Notes: generated from the letters alone by a model not told the origin. Numbered from the stretch's first letter, positions 8,821 through 17,709 are shown. The stretch is DNA of 64,000 nucleotides from Methylomagnum ishizawai (GCF_019670005.1 NZ_AP019783.1:1384501-1448500); one strand, 5' to 3'. Numbers and translations are program-made.

Positions 8821-9434
8821 TGGTTGCCGCCGCCACCGTCATCGACGACGACATCGCCCCGGCGCTGAACGACGATGCCGCGACCGTCTGGAGTGCCGCC
8901 GAACGGTTGGCCGCGCTGAATCAGGCGGTCTTGGCGGTGGTGGCGGCGCGGCCCGACCAGTTCGCGGTTATGGAGGATGTCGCCCTGGTGCCGGGCTGGC
9001 GGCAAACCCTCCCGTCCGGCGGGATGGCGTTTATCGATTTGCCTGGGGTCCAGCGCCGCGACCTGGAAAAAACCACCCGGATGAATCCGGGGTGGCGGTC
9101 GACCCCGGCTACGGCCATGCCGACAGCGGTGTTTTTCGATCCCCGGTCTCCCCGGAATTTCATGGTGTTCCCGCCCGCCACCGGGGTGGGCAAGGTGCCG
9201 TTGATCTACAGCAAAACGCCCGCGGCCTTGGTGTCCACGGCCAGCATGGTGCCGGTGCCGGAGCAGTTCCGGCCCGCGCTGGTGGCCTATGCGCTGGGGG
9301 TGTTGTTCTCCAAGGACATCGCGGGGGCCAAGGGGCCGGGGTATTTCCAACTGTTCCAAGCCCTGATGGGCGGCAAGGTGCCGGTGGATGCCGCGATGGC
9401 GCAGCCGGTGCCCACGGCGGAGGCGATGGTATGA
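8820..9434 (+). CDS. Head-tail adaptor-like protein (DUF6682-like), paralogue 2
   Basis: The 204-residue product contains all parts of the phage adaptor pattern. It has an N-terminal helix with LAALNQAVLAVVAARPD, a QTLPSGGMAFIDLPGVQR strand, and the MNPGW motif. A YDE/FFDPRSPRNFMVFPP-type strand, a Lys/Tyr strand, and a final helix (FRPALVAYALGVLFSKD) follow. It is the complete counterpart for the split adaptor encoded by 9431-9751 and 12028-12501: the halves match its N- and C-terminal parts in the same order. The start overlaps the previous stop, and its stop overlaps the next start by ATGA. Confidence 0.6.
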   Translation: MVAAATVIDDDIAPALNDDAATVWSAAERLAALNQAVLAVVAARPDQFAVMEDVALVPGWRQTLPSGGMAFIDLPGVQRRDLEKTTRMNPGWRSTPATAMPTAVFFDPRSPRNFMVFPPATGVGKVPLIYSKTPAALVSTASMVPVPEQFRPALVAYALGVLFSKDIAGAKGPGYFQLFQALMGGKVPVDAAMAQPVPTAEAMV

Positions 9435-9751
9435 CGGTGTTGGTGGGCGAGGTCGTGGACCGGGCGCGGGCGTTGTTGCTAGACCAGATCGGCCTGGATT
9501 ACCCGGATGCGGATTTCCTGCGTTGGGTCAACGATGCCGCGCTGGACGTGGCGGCGGCGTTGGGCGAGGCATCCACCGCCGTGGTGGTGGCGCAGTTGGA
9601 GCGGGGGGCGCGGCAGACCTTGCCGCCGGATGCGATCCGGCTGGTGGATGTGCCGCGCAACATGCTGCCGCCCCCGGAAACGACCCTGGATGACGGGGAA
9701 ACGATTTTGGATGGCGGGGAAACGACTTTGGATATTTTCGGGGGGCTTTAG
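9431..9751 (+). CDS. Adaptor-like protein, N-terminal half (split gene)
   Basis: The 106-residue product covers only the first half of the adaptor family. It has the N-terminal helix (DADFLRWVNDAALDVAAAL), then RQTLPPDAIRLVDVPRNM, which matches the RQTLPSGGMAFIDLP part of the 8820-9434 product. After RNM the family pattern stops and is replaced by a 7-residue tandem repeat (ETTLDDG, ETILDGG, ETTLDIFGG). The missing second half is found intact at 12028-12501, on the other side of the tail-spike gene. Most likely an ancestral adaptor gene was split by insertion of the spike gene. Whether the two halves still work as separate chains is unknown. Confidence 0.6.
   Translation: MTVLVGEVVDRARALLLDQIGLDYPDADFLRWVNDAALDVAAALGEASTAVVVAQLERGARQTLPPDAIRLVDVPRNMLPPPETTLDDGETILDGGETTLDIFGGL
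9676..9738 (+). repeat. Three tandem 21-bp units
   Basis: Units start at 9676, 9697 and 9718. Each begins GGAAACGA, continues with a TTGGAT-type core and ends in a G run; the third is diverged at its end. They encode three seven-residue repeats at the extreme 3' end of the truncated adaptor half. They look like a repair or slippage product at the junction with the inserted spike gene. Confidence 0.7.
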
Positions 9752-12013
9752 ATGGTCAGCAGCGCAATCGCATATCAGGACATTGATCCAACCGCTCCTG
9801 TTCAGGGGACCACCTCGCCCAGCGCGAAACTGCGGGAAAACTATCGGTTGATCCAGGTCGCGCTGGAAGAAGCGGCGAACGAGGTGACTTGGCTATTGGG
9901 GCCTGCCGCGCCCGTGGAGTTTTTTACCGACTCGGAGGCGGATGCGGGCGACGATACCGATACCGGTATGTTGCAGCGGGCGCTGGATGCGATGGCCAGG
10001 GTGGGGGGTACCGTGCTGCTGGCGGCGCGGGATTATACGGCCACCCAGTTGATTTTCCGCAGCTATACCGACGACCGCCGTTTGCCCGCGCTCAGGGGGG
10101 CGGCGTGCAACATGGACATCGACTATGGCCCCGCGTCGAATAACGGTTCTCGGCTTCTCCAAGCCAATGGGGTCGATGACGATTTTGTCGTGGTGGAGGA
10201 TGGCAACCATTTATTGATCGAAAATGTATTTTTCCATGGCTCGCGGACCCATCAGTATGCGTTGAGCCGAGGCATCTATTTTAAAAACATCGCGAGCGCC
10301 CATAAGGAGCGATCCGGGTATATCAGGAATTGCCGGATCGAGAATTTCCGGGGGTCCGGGATTTTCTGCAATGCCAACCGGAACAATGTTTATATCCACA
10401 AGTGCCTCATTAACTATAACGGCATTTGGGACACCGGGACGGCGCAGGGCGGCGGCGCTAACTATATTATTTTGCGTTCAGGGGCCAATACCTTGGACGA
10501 CGCCTACAAAGGCGCGACGGTGGATATTATCGAAGGCACCGGGGCCGGGCAGAGCAGGACCGTTACGACTTCGGTGGGGGCGACGAAGTGGGTATATGTC
10601 GATAGCGATTGGGATACCGACCCCGATAATACTTCGATCTATCAAGTTTATGTTCATGGCGATGGAATCACGTTTTCGGCGGCTTTCGATCACCGGGTAG
10701 TGGATTGCGATGTGGGGTTGAATTCCCGTCACGGGATTTTCTTTAACGCTTCGGCTGGCCGGGTGGTGGGTTGTGATTTCTATGGCAACCACAGGAATGG
10801 ATTACATAGGTCCGGGGGCACGCAGACGGTTTTCTCCATCGCAAATGCCTTCGATGGGAACGATGAATATAATGTTTATAACTCGCCGGGGTGGAGCAAG
10901 ACCGTCAGCGGGGCCCTGATTATTCAGGGGTGCCGCTTTTTGAAGGCGGGGTCGGAAGAACATTACTATTCCCACATTTATGCGAATAATGCCCGGATGA
11001 TGTCCGTGATGGGGTGTGAGTTCCAAAACCACACCCCGGCGTCCCAGCCGTTCCGCGCCAAGTTCTTGATCGAAACCGATGGGACCACGGATGGCGTCAT
11101 GTTCATCGGGAATATGTACGACTGGGGATGGGTGAATACCACGTCCACGGATTCGCTGACGCCAGGGTCGGGGAATGCGGTGGTGGGCGGCACGCTGACG
11201 GTGAATGTCGCGGATACCGTCGCGCCGGGATTCTCGACCACGGCGGGCACCGGCATCATTTTGAATTCAGCCGGGAATCCCAGTGTCTGGATTTCCGGGG
11301 CGATGACGGCGATTACCGATACTACGATTACCATTGCCGTCAGCGACGTGCATGGGTCTACGCCTACCAGTAATTGGCTGGTGTATGAGGGCAAGGCTTT
11401 TGCCCAGGCGATCACCAACGATGAAAGCAAGCTCATCATCCAGGACGCCTATACCGGGCTGAATTTCCGCCCGGCGGCGGCTCCGTTGGGGCAGGGGGAA
11501 AGCCAGTTCTTTAACCGGCTGGGGTTGGCCCCGCCCGCATCGAATCCGCGCTTGTATTTCCGCGATCCACTAGCGGACGACGATGAACAAATTTGGTATA
11601 TCGCGACCCACAATACCAATGATGGCTCATTTATTATCCGGGCGGTCAACTCTGCCGAGACCGATAGTAATACCGTGGTCCGGCTGGGCCGGAATGGGTA
11701 TGTGGGCACCTATATCACATTGGGGGGCGATCCGAATGCGGAAGCGTTCCGGGTGACTAGCACGGAAAATCAGGTCAACGCCATCGAGGCATTGGGGGCG
11801 ACTTCCGGTAATCCGGCGCAACTCAAGGCCAGGGGGACCGGATCGGACGCCAGCCTCAAGTTGGCCGCGCAGGGAGGGGGTTATATCATCCTGAATCCGA
11901 CAAACATTCCACTTTACACGGATAACGCTGCTGCTGCTGCTGGGGGTGTACCGGTGGGCGCAGTGTATCGGGTATCTACCGCTGCTGGAATGGCATTGAT
12001 GATTAGGAATTAA
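9752..12013 (+). CDS. Tail spike with beta-helix
   Basis: The 753-residue product has a short N-terminal virion-binding part (about 1-70: helical, KLRENYRLIQVALEEAANEV). A long right-handed parallel beta-helix follows (about 75-430), recognisable from regularly spaced turns such as NHLLIENVFFHG, RNCRIENFRGSGI, HKCLINYNG, RVVDCDVGLNSRHGIFF and RVVGCDFYGNHRNGL. The C-terminal part (about 440-753) is beta-rich with Gly/Thr/Asn strands and may be a trimerisation or carbohydrate-binding region. Such spikes bind and often cleave surface polysaccharide, but I cannot identify a catalytic pair. The gene is somewhat less GC-rich than its neighbours and lies between the two halves of an adaptor gene, so it was probably acquired as a module. 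Confidence 0.78.
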   Translation: MVSSAIAYQDIDPTAPVQGTTSPSAKLRENYRLIQVALEEAANEVTWLLGPAAPVEFFTDSEADAGDDTDTGMLQRALDAMARVGGTVLLAARDYTATQLIFRSYTDDRRLPALRGAACNMDIDYGPASNNGSRLLQANGVDDDFVVVEDGNHLLIENVFFHGSRTHQYALSRGIYFKNIASAHKERSGYIRNCRIENFRGSGIFCNANRNNVYIHKCLINYNGIWDTGTAQGGGANYIILRSGANTLDDAYKGATVDIIEGTGAGQSRTVTTSVGATKWVYVDSDWDTDPDNTSIYQVYVHGDGITFSAAFDHRVVDCDVGLNSRHGIFFNASAGRVVGCDFYGNHRNGLHRSGGTQTVFSIANAFDGNDEYNVYNSPGWSKTVSGALIIQGCRFLKAGSEEHYYSHIYANNARMMSVMGCEFQNHTPASQPFRAKFLIETDGTTDGVMFIGNMYDWGWVNTTSTDSLTPGSGNAVVGGTLTVNVADTVAPGFSTTAGTGIILNSAGNPSVWISGAMTAITDTTITIAVSDVHGSTPTSNWLVYEGKAFAQAITNDESKLIIQDAYTGLNFRPAAAPLGQGESQFFNRLGLAPPASNPRLYFRDPLADDDEQIWYIATHNTNDGSFIIRAVNSAETDSNTVVRLGRNGYVGTYITLGGDPNAEAFRVTSTENQVNAIEALGATSGNPAQLKARGTGSDASLKLAAQGGGYIILNPTNIPLYTDNAAAAAGGVPVGAVYRVSTAAGMALMIRN

Positions 12014-12027
12014 GGGGGAGGTTCTGC

Positions 12028-12501
12028 ATGAAGATTGCCGATGATGTTTTGGCGGAACAATTCTCGGGAGGGCGTGGTATCGGGCTGGCCGAGATGGAGG
12101 TGGTCCGGGCGTACAACCCCGGATGGTCGGCGGACACGCCCTCGGTCACGGTCGAGAACTTCATGTACGACGAGCGCAAGCCGACCGTGTTCTACACCTA
12201 CCCGCCCGCTGGCGACCCGGCGGCGGGGGATTACACCCTGGTCGAGTTGGTCTATGTGCGGGTGCCCACGAAGGTGGTGGCGCTGTCGGACCCGATTCCG
12301 TTGGCCGATCAGTACGCCAATGCGCTGCTGTATGGGGTGTTGCGCCGGGCCGCGCAGAAGGCGCAAAAGCCCGACTTGGCGCGGGACTGGGAACGGCAGT
12401 TCGCGGAGGCGTTGGGGATCAAACTGAAGAATCTGGTGGGCGGCTCGCCGAACGTGCGGAACCAGGGCGGCGCGGGTGTGCCTGGATTCGGCAGCCAATA
12501 G
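12028..12501 (+). CDS. Adaptor-like protein, C-terminal half (split gene)
   Basis: The 157-residue product starts in the middle of the adaptor family: GLAEMEVVRAYNPGW aligns with the DLEKTTRMNPGW region of the 8820-9434 product. It continues through ERKPTVFYTYPP, the LVELVYVRVP strand and the PLADQYANALLYGVLRRAAQKAQ helix, which corresponds to the last helix of the family. It lacks the N-terminal half, which is encoded at 9431-9751. It has its own ATG with GGGGGAGG upstream, so it is probably translated as a separate chain. A role in head-tail connection, possibly by pairing with the N-terminal half, is an inference. Confidence 0.6.
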   Translation: MKIADDVLAEQFSGGRGIGLAEMEVVRAYNPGWSADTPSVTVENFMYDERKPTVFYTYPPAGDPAAGDYTLVELVYVRVPTKVVALSDPIPLADQYANALLYGVLRRAAQKAQKPDLARDWERQFAEALGIKLKNLVGGSPNVRNQGGAGVPGFGSQ

Positions 12502-12516
12502 CGGGGGGATGTCGAT

Positions 12517-12741
12517 ATGGGGCAATTTTTGAAGGTGTTGCTGACCGGCCCGGATAACCAAACCTGGGAGTTCGGGCGGGTGATGGGGTTCGCGGGGTTC
12601 GTGTTGCTGGCGGGCGCGGCGCTGTTGAATCCGTTCCTGGTCCAGCCGGTCGATTTGATCGGGTTGGCCGGGGCGTTGGGCGGGTATCTGACCGCCGTCA
12701 TGGCCGGTATCGCCATCAAAGGACGGACGGAGCCACGCTGA
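12517..12741 (+). CDS. Small membrane protein, holin candidate
   Basis: The 74-residue product has two hydrophobic stretches, at about residues 22-42 (VMGFAGFVLLAGAALLNPFLV) and 48-66 (IGLAGALGGYLTAVMAGIAI). Its C-terminus is short and basic (KGRTEPR). This size and topology fit a class II-like phage holin, which would let an endolysin cross the inner membrane. A virion membrane-associated protein is the alternative. The stop overlaps the next ATG (TGATG). No endolysin gene is adjacent; the nearest muramidase-type domain is in the 20196 gene. Confidence 0.55.
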   Translation: MGQFLKVLLTGPDNQTWEFGRVMGFAGFVLLAGAALLNPFLVQPVDLIGLAGALGGYLTAVMAGIAIKGRTEPR

Positions 12742-15062
12742 TGGCCTTGATCCGCTTTTCCGGGTTCAAGGGGGAAGCGCCCCGTGTCGCGCCGCACCAG
12801 TTGCCGCAGGGCTTCGCCCAGACGGCGCTGAATGTGGATTTGCGGCGGGGGATGCTGGAACCCTTGCATGATCCGGCGGTGGAAATCGCCGATGTCGGCG
12901 CGGCGGAAGCGCTGTTCCTGCATTCCTCCGGGAAGTGGCTGTTGTGGTCGGACCCGGTGAATGTGGTCGAGGGGGTGGTGGCGGCGGATACCACGGGCCG
13001 GGTGTTCTGGACCGATGGCGTCTACCCGAAGCAGTCGAATACGGCCTTGCTGGACATCGCCGGGGATTTCGCCTTGGACCCGGCCCATTTCTACCGGCTG
13101 GGGTTGCCCGCGCCGGAGGCCGCGCCGGTCGTGACCGTCGCGGAGGATGTGCCGGATGAATACAGCGTCAGCCGGACCTTCGTGTATTGCTGGGTCCACC
13201 GGGCCACGTTGGGCACGAAGTCGAGCGACATCACCGTCAGCGTGGGGCCGGGGCAGTCGGCCTATCTCTCGGGGCTGGACACCACGCCCCCCACGGTGTT
13301 CCCGACCGGGGGCGCGACGGCGAAAGCCAATACCTTCCGCAAGTTCCTGTTGGAGTACGACGCCGCGACCGGCTCCTATGTGCTGGTGAAGAAGCTGGCC
13401 TACGACGATTCCGATTACACCGACGATGGCACGGTGCGGGGGAAGCGCTACAAGGCGTCGGCGTTCCAGTCGGCCAAGATCGTCGCGCCTTCGGGCGGTT
13501 CGGCGGCGGCGGTGGATGCGGTGCCGGACCCGAAGAACGACCGGGATTATGTGTATTGCTGGCTGTACCAGGAGTCCGGCGGAACCTGGAAGCGCACGGC
13601 GGCGTCCTCGGCGGCGACGGTGGCGGATGTGACCGAGGCCGATGCGGTGTTGGTGGCGGACATGGCGGAGGATTACGCCACGCCGTTCCCGGACGGGGCG
13701 CACGGCATCCGCAAGGCGGTGTTCCGCACCGATGGCAACGGGGATTTGCGCCTCGTCGCCAAGGTTCCGAAGAACGCGACCCAGTGGCGCGATACCCAGC
13801 CCACCAAGAAGCTGGGCCAGAAAATCGGGCATTGGACGGTGGGGTTGTCCGGGGTTCCGGCCACGCCCACGGCGGAGATCGTGAGCGAGGCGGATACGGA
13901 GGTGGTGTCGGTGGCCTATGTCCAAACCTGGGTGTCGGCCTGGGGCGAGGAGTCGGCGCCGTCGCCGGTCTCGAATACCCTCGACCTGTACCCGTGGCAG
14001 GAGGCTTCCATCGCGACGACGACCGCCGCGCCGGATGGCTACGACAACATCACGCAGAAGCGGCTGTACCGGACGGATGTGACCGGGACGTTCCGCTTGG
14101 CGACCACGCTGGATTTGGCGGTCGGGGATTGGGTCGACGCCTTGGCCGATGAAGACCTGGGCGACCCTATCGAAACCACGTTGTGGGATGCGCCGCCGGA
14201 CGATTTGCAAGGGCTGGTGGGGTTGCCCAACGGGGTGTTGGCCGGGATCGCCGGAAACCAGGTGGTTTTTTCCGAGACGGATGTGCCTTACGCCTACCCG
14301 GTGGCTTATCGCTACACGGTCCCCGACCCGGTGGCGTTGGCGGTGGTGGATGGCGGCGTTTTGGTGCTGACCCAAAATCATCCCTACCTGTGCCGGGGGT
14401 TCGATCCCGCTTCCGCCGTGCCGGAGTTGATCCGGGAGCGGGCGGCGTGCGTGTCGGCGCGGTCGGTGGTGGATATGGGCGGCTGGGCGATGTGGGCGTC
14501 GCCGGATGGGTTGATGTCCACCCGGTCGGGTTCCCCGGCGCTGGAGACGGCGGGCCTTCTGACCCGCGAGCAGTGGCAGGGGTTCGCGCCTTCGTCCTTG
14601 GTGGGCGGGTTTTGGCAGGGCCGGTATGTGGGGTTCTACGATGCCGGGGAGACGACCGCGGCTTTTGTGTTCGACCTGGAAGGCGGGTTTCTCGCCCTGG
14701 TCGAGGTGGTGGCGGCGGCGTGCTGGAACCATGCGGCCACCGACCGGCTGTTCGTGGTGGCCGGGGGCGACCTGGGCGCGTGGAACGAGGGCGCGGCCAA
14801 AACGCTGACGTGGAAGTCGGGCCGGGCGCTGGTCGATGCGGCCATGACGCCTTTGTGCGCGAGGGTGGACGCGGACGCCTATCCGGTGTCGTTCAAGTTG
14901 TATGCCGATGGGGTGTTGAAGCTGACCCAGAGCGTGCTGAATCACCGGGCGTTCCGGTTGCCGGGCGGGTATCGGGGGTTCGGGTTCGAGGTGGAAGTGT
15001 CCGGCACCGCGCAGGTGCGGCAGGTGGTGGCGGCTTCGACGATGGAGGAGTTGGCGGGATGA
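12741..15062 (+). CDS. Large beta-rich tail protein
   Basis: The 773-residue product starts with a conserved-looking RVAPHQLPQGFAQTALNVDLRRG, typical of tail-hub or nozzle proteins of short-tailed phages that read 'parameters out to target coordinates'. The rest is beta-rich with several repeat blocks. Two of these share the YVYCW motif (about residues 147 and 271), and blocks with YRTDVTGTFRLATTLDLA follow. Later strands (VVFSETDVPYAYP, LSKDHPYLCRGF-type) suggest a beta-propeller. It is preceded by the holin candidate and followed by an accessory gene overlapping its stop (ATGA). A tail tube, nozzle or hub role is inferred from position and size. Confidence 0.6.
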   Translation: MALIRFSGFKGEAPRVAPHQLPQGFAQTALNVDLRRGMLEPLHDPAVEIADVGAAEALFLHSSGKWLLWSDPVNVVEGVVAADTTGRVFWTDGVYPKQSNTALLDIAGDFALDPAHFYRLGLPAPEAAPVVTVAEDVPDEYSVSRTFVYCWVHRATLGTKSSDITVSVGPGQSAYLSGLDTTPPTVFPTGGATAKANTFRKFLLEYDAATGSYVLVKKLAYDDSDYTDDGTVRGKRYKASAFQSAKIVAPSGGSAAAVDAVPDPKNDRDYVYCWLYQESGGTWKRTAASSAATVADVTEADAVLVADMAEDYATPFPDGAHGIRKAVFRTDGNGDLRLVAKVPKNATQWRDTQPTKKLGQKIGHWTVGLSGVPATPTAEIVSEADTEVVSVAYVQTWVSAWGEESAPSPVSNTLDLYPWQEASIATTTAAPDGYDNITQKRLYRTDVTGTFRLATTLDLAVGDWVDALADEDLGDPIETTLWDAPPDDLQGLVGLPNGVLAGIAGNQVVFSETDVPYAYPVAYRYTVPDPVALAVVDGGVLVLTQNHPYLCRGFDPASAVPELIRERAACVSARSVVDMGGWAMWASPDGLMSTRSGSPALETAGLLTREQWQGFAPSSLVGGFWQGRYVGFYDAGETTAAFVFDLEGGFLALVEVVAAACWNHAATDRLFVVAGGDLGAWNEGAAKTLTWKSGRALVDAAMTPLCARVDADAYPVSFKLYADGVLKLTQSVLNHRAFRLPGGYRGFGFEVEVSGTAQVRQVVAASTMEELAG

Positions 15063-15541
15063 GCGAGAAAGCCCCGGTTGTGCCCGATGGAAGGATTATG
15101 AAAAAGGATGAGGCCGTGTTGCTGTTGCGGCAAGCCATGGATCGAATTGAATATGAGCCGAAAAACCATGGTGGACGCGGATGGCAATGCGGAGGAGCGT
15201 ATTGGCGATTGGCCCAAGTGTTGGAGTATTACCTTTTTCAGGAATTGGAAAGCCAGGAAGGGAAAAAGCATTCTGCTTTTATTATTGAAAACCACGGAAG
15301 GATTTCAAGAAACTTTAATCCAGTTAGCAAGTGTATTTCATGTGAATATTGGATTGATGAGCTTGCATCTAGGAGTGATGAAAATGTTCTTGGAATATGC
15401 GGTCATTCAAAGATAAAAGAAAAACTTGGGCTTTATAAAGACCCTGAAAGTGGAAATCTTGAATATATCGACGAGCCTGTCGCAAGTGAAGGTGGTTTTG
15501 GCTGCAATATGTGGGAACCTGTGACCAAGGTTAAAAAATGA
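15059..15541 (+). CDS. AT-rich Cys-containing accessory protein
   Basis: The 160-residue product does not look like a virion protein. It has a helical N-terminal part (KKDEAVLLLRQAMDRI...) and a C-terminal part with cysteines spaced like a metal site: CISC near residue 96, a single Cys-Gly-His (ICGHS) near 118, and GCNMW near 150. Codon use and base composition are strikingly more AT-rich than the genes on either side. This marks a small gene inserted into the virion operon, a phage moron. It overlaps the previous stop by ATGA and the next start by ATGA. An ATG at 15098 preceded by GGAAGGATT may be the real start. The function is unknown. Confidence 0.55.
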   Translation: MSEKAPVVPDGRIMKKDEAVLLLRQAMDRIEYEPKNHGGRGWQCGGAYWRLAQVLEYYLFQELESQEGKKHSAFIIENHGRISRNFNPVSKCISCEYWIDELASRSDENVLGICGHSKIKEKLGLYKDPESGNLEYIDEPVASEGGFGCNMWEPVTKVKK

Positions 15542-16581
15542 CCGCCCGTCCGCCCAAAATCCCCGGCATTCCGCAGCCTACGGACCCGCAGTTCGGGCAC
15601 CGGGTGCGGGAGGCGCTGCAAACCCTGTTGGGACAGCGCGGCGGGACGGCGGGCGCGGCGGTGACGGAAACCCGGCTCCAGCAAGCCCTGGCCGGGGTGA
15701 AGTCGGCGGCGCAGACGGTGACGCAGACGATTTCCACGGCGGATTTGGTGGCGATGCTGCGCGGGTCCATCAACCAGGACATGCTGGACGACGAGTTGCA
15801 GCAGCGCATCGCGGTCCAGGCCGAGGACGAGGAGGGGCTGGCCGATAAGCGGGTCGAGGACTTGGAGGACCAGGACTTTGACGGGCTGGTGGACCGGGTG
15901 GCGGCGCTGGAAGCCATCCTGAGCGAGGCCCAGGCGGCCAATATGGTGTTTGCCGGTCCCGCCTCCGGGCCGGATGCGATAGGGGAATTCCGGTACTTGG
16001 TGGCGGCGGATTTGCCCGTGTCGGGGGTGGCCGCAGGCAGTTACACGCTGGCGTCGATCACTGTGGACGCGAAGGGCCGGGTGACGGCGGCGGCGAATGG
16101 AACGGGGGGGACAACCGCTGGACTATCCACGATCGGCGGCAGGGTGATCGTCGGGGCCAGCTTTGGCTTCACCGTGAATACCACCTTCGCCGATGTCAGT
16201 GGTTTTTCGGTTACCCTGCCGGATATGGCCTCTGGCAATAATTATTATGTTGCGGAAGCCGTATTAACCTATTGTCCGTTTAGCGTGGCCAATGTGGTCC
16301 CGAATTTCCAATTTGTGGTGTCCAGTCCGGGAACGATAGGCCCAACCGATTTCGTGATAGAAACCACGGCTACCTCGACCACATTGACCCATGCCAACCC
16401 GACCGCCCTGTCAAGCAATACCCAATCCAATTCCACCGCGGATTTGAGGTGGTTGACGGCAAAATGTGGTTTTGTTGTCGGGAGTCCCGCCACCAGCCCT
16501 ACAGTCAAGCTGCAAATGAAAGGGAATACAAGTGGTATGGTGTACTATTATGGGTATATGCAGGTCACCAGGGTTTATTAG
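15538..16581 (+). CDS. Tail fibre-like protein
   Basis: The 347-residue product has an N-terminal part with helical and coiled-coil features (about 20-130, including VEDLEDQDFDGLVDRVAALEAI). A short fibre-like repeat follows, containing GVAAGSYTLASITVDAKGRVTAAANG (a common phage fibre motif). The C-terminal beta domain (about 200-347) ends in KGNTSGMVYYYGYMQVTRVY. The middle repeat pattern is typical of tail-fibre or spike proteins that trimerise through this region. The C-terminal domain is compositionally close to the 7820-8458 product. It probably contacts the host surface. The start overlaps the preceding stop by ATGA. Confidence 0.65.
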   Translation: MTARPPKIPGIPQPTDPQFGHRVREALQTLLGQRGGTAGAAVTETRLQQALAGVKSAAQTVTQTISTADLVAMLRGSINQDMLDDELQQRIAVQAEDEEGLADKRVEDLEDQDFDGLVDRVAALEAILSEAQAANMVFAGPASGPDAIGEFRYLVAADLPVSGVAAGSYTLASITVDAKGRVTAAANGTGGTTAGLSTIGGRVIVGASFGFTVNTTFADVSGFSVTLPDMASGNNYYVAEAVLTYCPFSVANVVPNFQFVVSSPGTIGPTDFVIETTATSTTLTHANPTALSSNTQSNSTADLRWLTAKCGFVVGSPATSPTVKLQMKGNTSGMVYYYGYMQVTRVY

Positions 16582-16689
16582 GTTTTGTGTTGTCCTGTAT
16601 GTGTTTATTCAATCCATCCGCCGGGTGGGTTTGTTCGCCAAGGCTATTTTGGCAATGAATACGTTATAAAGCCCAATTGAGGTGGATTC

Positions 16690-17250
16690 ATGTGCGGCAC
16701 AACCCGGCGTTCCGAGCAAAGGGAATCCCCGTATCAAGCGGCGATGGCGGACATCGCCGGAGATAAGCTCCATTTATATGGCAGGGATTTCAAGCCCCTC
16801 GAAAACCAATACATCGGCCGCGTGGAGCACATGGATAGCCCATCCCAGATCGCCAGGGCCGTCGGATTGGCCGAAAGCGGGGTGGTGCAGGCGCTTTCCC
16901 CCAAGGTCCAGGCCGCGCGGCGCGACATGGGGGTGTCCGGCGTGGGCGCGGGGAGCGGCGCGGCGGTCATGCGTTCCGCCGCGCTGAGGAGTGCGGGCGG
17001 GGATGCGGTGGCCTCCGCCGGGGTCGGCGCGGAGATGGGGCAACGGACCCGGTATTTGGCGGGACTCACCAATGTGGTGGGGTTGGGCAACGGGCAGGCG
17101 GGCCAGGCCGACGCCTCCATGGCGGCGCTGGCCGGGCAGGAGGCGTCCCGCGCCCAATCCCGGCTCGAATACGACACGGCCAACGATTTGGCCGTGGGCC
17201 AGGGCGTCGGCACGGTGGGCGGGCTGGCCTTGGCGTCGGCGTTGAGATAG
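16690..17250 (+). CDS. Internal virion protein-like, Ala/Gly-rich
   Basis: The 186-residue product is rich in Ala, Gly and Gln and mostly helical (ALSPKVQAARRDMG, QASRAQSRLEYDTAND). It begins MCG, as does the 17710-18129 product, and ends with a short hydrophobic segment (GTVGGLALASAL). This resembles small ejection or internal core proteins of short-tailed phages, which are packed in the head and pass into the host cell. The gene lies after 108 bases without a gene, which contain a TTGGCA and a TATAAA-like element. A new transcript could start there. The ATG follows GAGGTGGATTC. Confidence 0.5.
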   Translation: MCGTTRRSEQRESPYQAAMADIAGDKLHLYGRDFKPLENQYIGRVEHMDSPSQIARAVGLAESGVVQALSPKVQAARRDMGVSGVGAGSGAAVMRSAALRSAGGDAVASAGVGAEMGQRTRYLAGLTNVVGLGNGQAGQADASMAALAGQEASRAQSRLEYDTANDLAVGQGVGTVGGLALASALR

Positions 17251-17261
17251 GAGGCGGGGTC

Positions 17262-17708
17262 ATGGGTGTCCGGTCGGCCACGGTGATGGATGTGCCCGCC
17301 CTGGTGGGCTTGGCGAAGGCGATGCACGCGGAAAGCGGGTTCGCCGGGTTGGATTTCAACGAGAACATCATGGCGGCGACCTTCCTGGAACTGCTGGGCC
17401 AGGGGCAATTCCTGGCGGTATATGAGCGGGAGGGGCGCATCGTCGGCGGGTATGCCGGGTATCTGTCCCGGTGTTGTTTCGGGGCCGATCTGATGGCCCA
17501 TGACTACGGGGTGTTCGTGGCCCCGGAGGCGCGGGGGTCGCGGGCGGCTTGGGTGTTGGCCAAGGCGTTCGTGGCGTGGGCCAAACAGGCCGGGGCCAAG
17601 CAGATCAGGCCGGGGGTATCCACGGGCGGGGCGGGGGTGGGCGCGGAAGCGCTGTACGCCAAGCTGGGCTTCCGGCGGGTCGGGGCTTTGTTCGCGATGG
17701 AGGTTTGA
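17262..17708 (+). CDS. GNAT-family N-acetyltransferase
   Basis: The 148-residue product has the GNAT layout: an N-terminal RSATVMDVPALVGLAKAMH helix region, a central beta strand (AVYEREGRIVGGYAGYL), and a DYGVFVAPEARGSRAAWVLAKAFVAWA segment containing the acetyl-CoA-binding pyrophosphate loop (R/QxxGxG/A type: RGSRAA). The YAKLGFRRVGALFAMEV end is typical of the fold. It is transcribed with internal virion protein genes. Phage GNATs in this position can modify host or phage proteins; here the substrate is unknown. Its position inside an otherwise structural operon is uncommon. Confidence 0.75.
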   Translation: MGVRSATVMDVPALVGLAKAMHAESGFAGLDFNENIMAATFLELLGQGQFLAVYEREGRIVGGYAGYLSRCCFGADLMAHDYGVFVAPEARGSRAAWVLAKAFVAWAKQAGAKQIRPGVSTGGAGVGAEALYAKLGFRRVGALFAMEV

Positions 17709-17709
17709 G

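Noticed and set aside
12309-14945. 878-residue minus-strand ORF opposite the tail protein gene
   Set aside because: Composition shadow of the plus-strand tail gene with no domain pattern or RBS.
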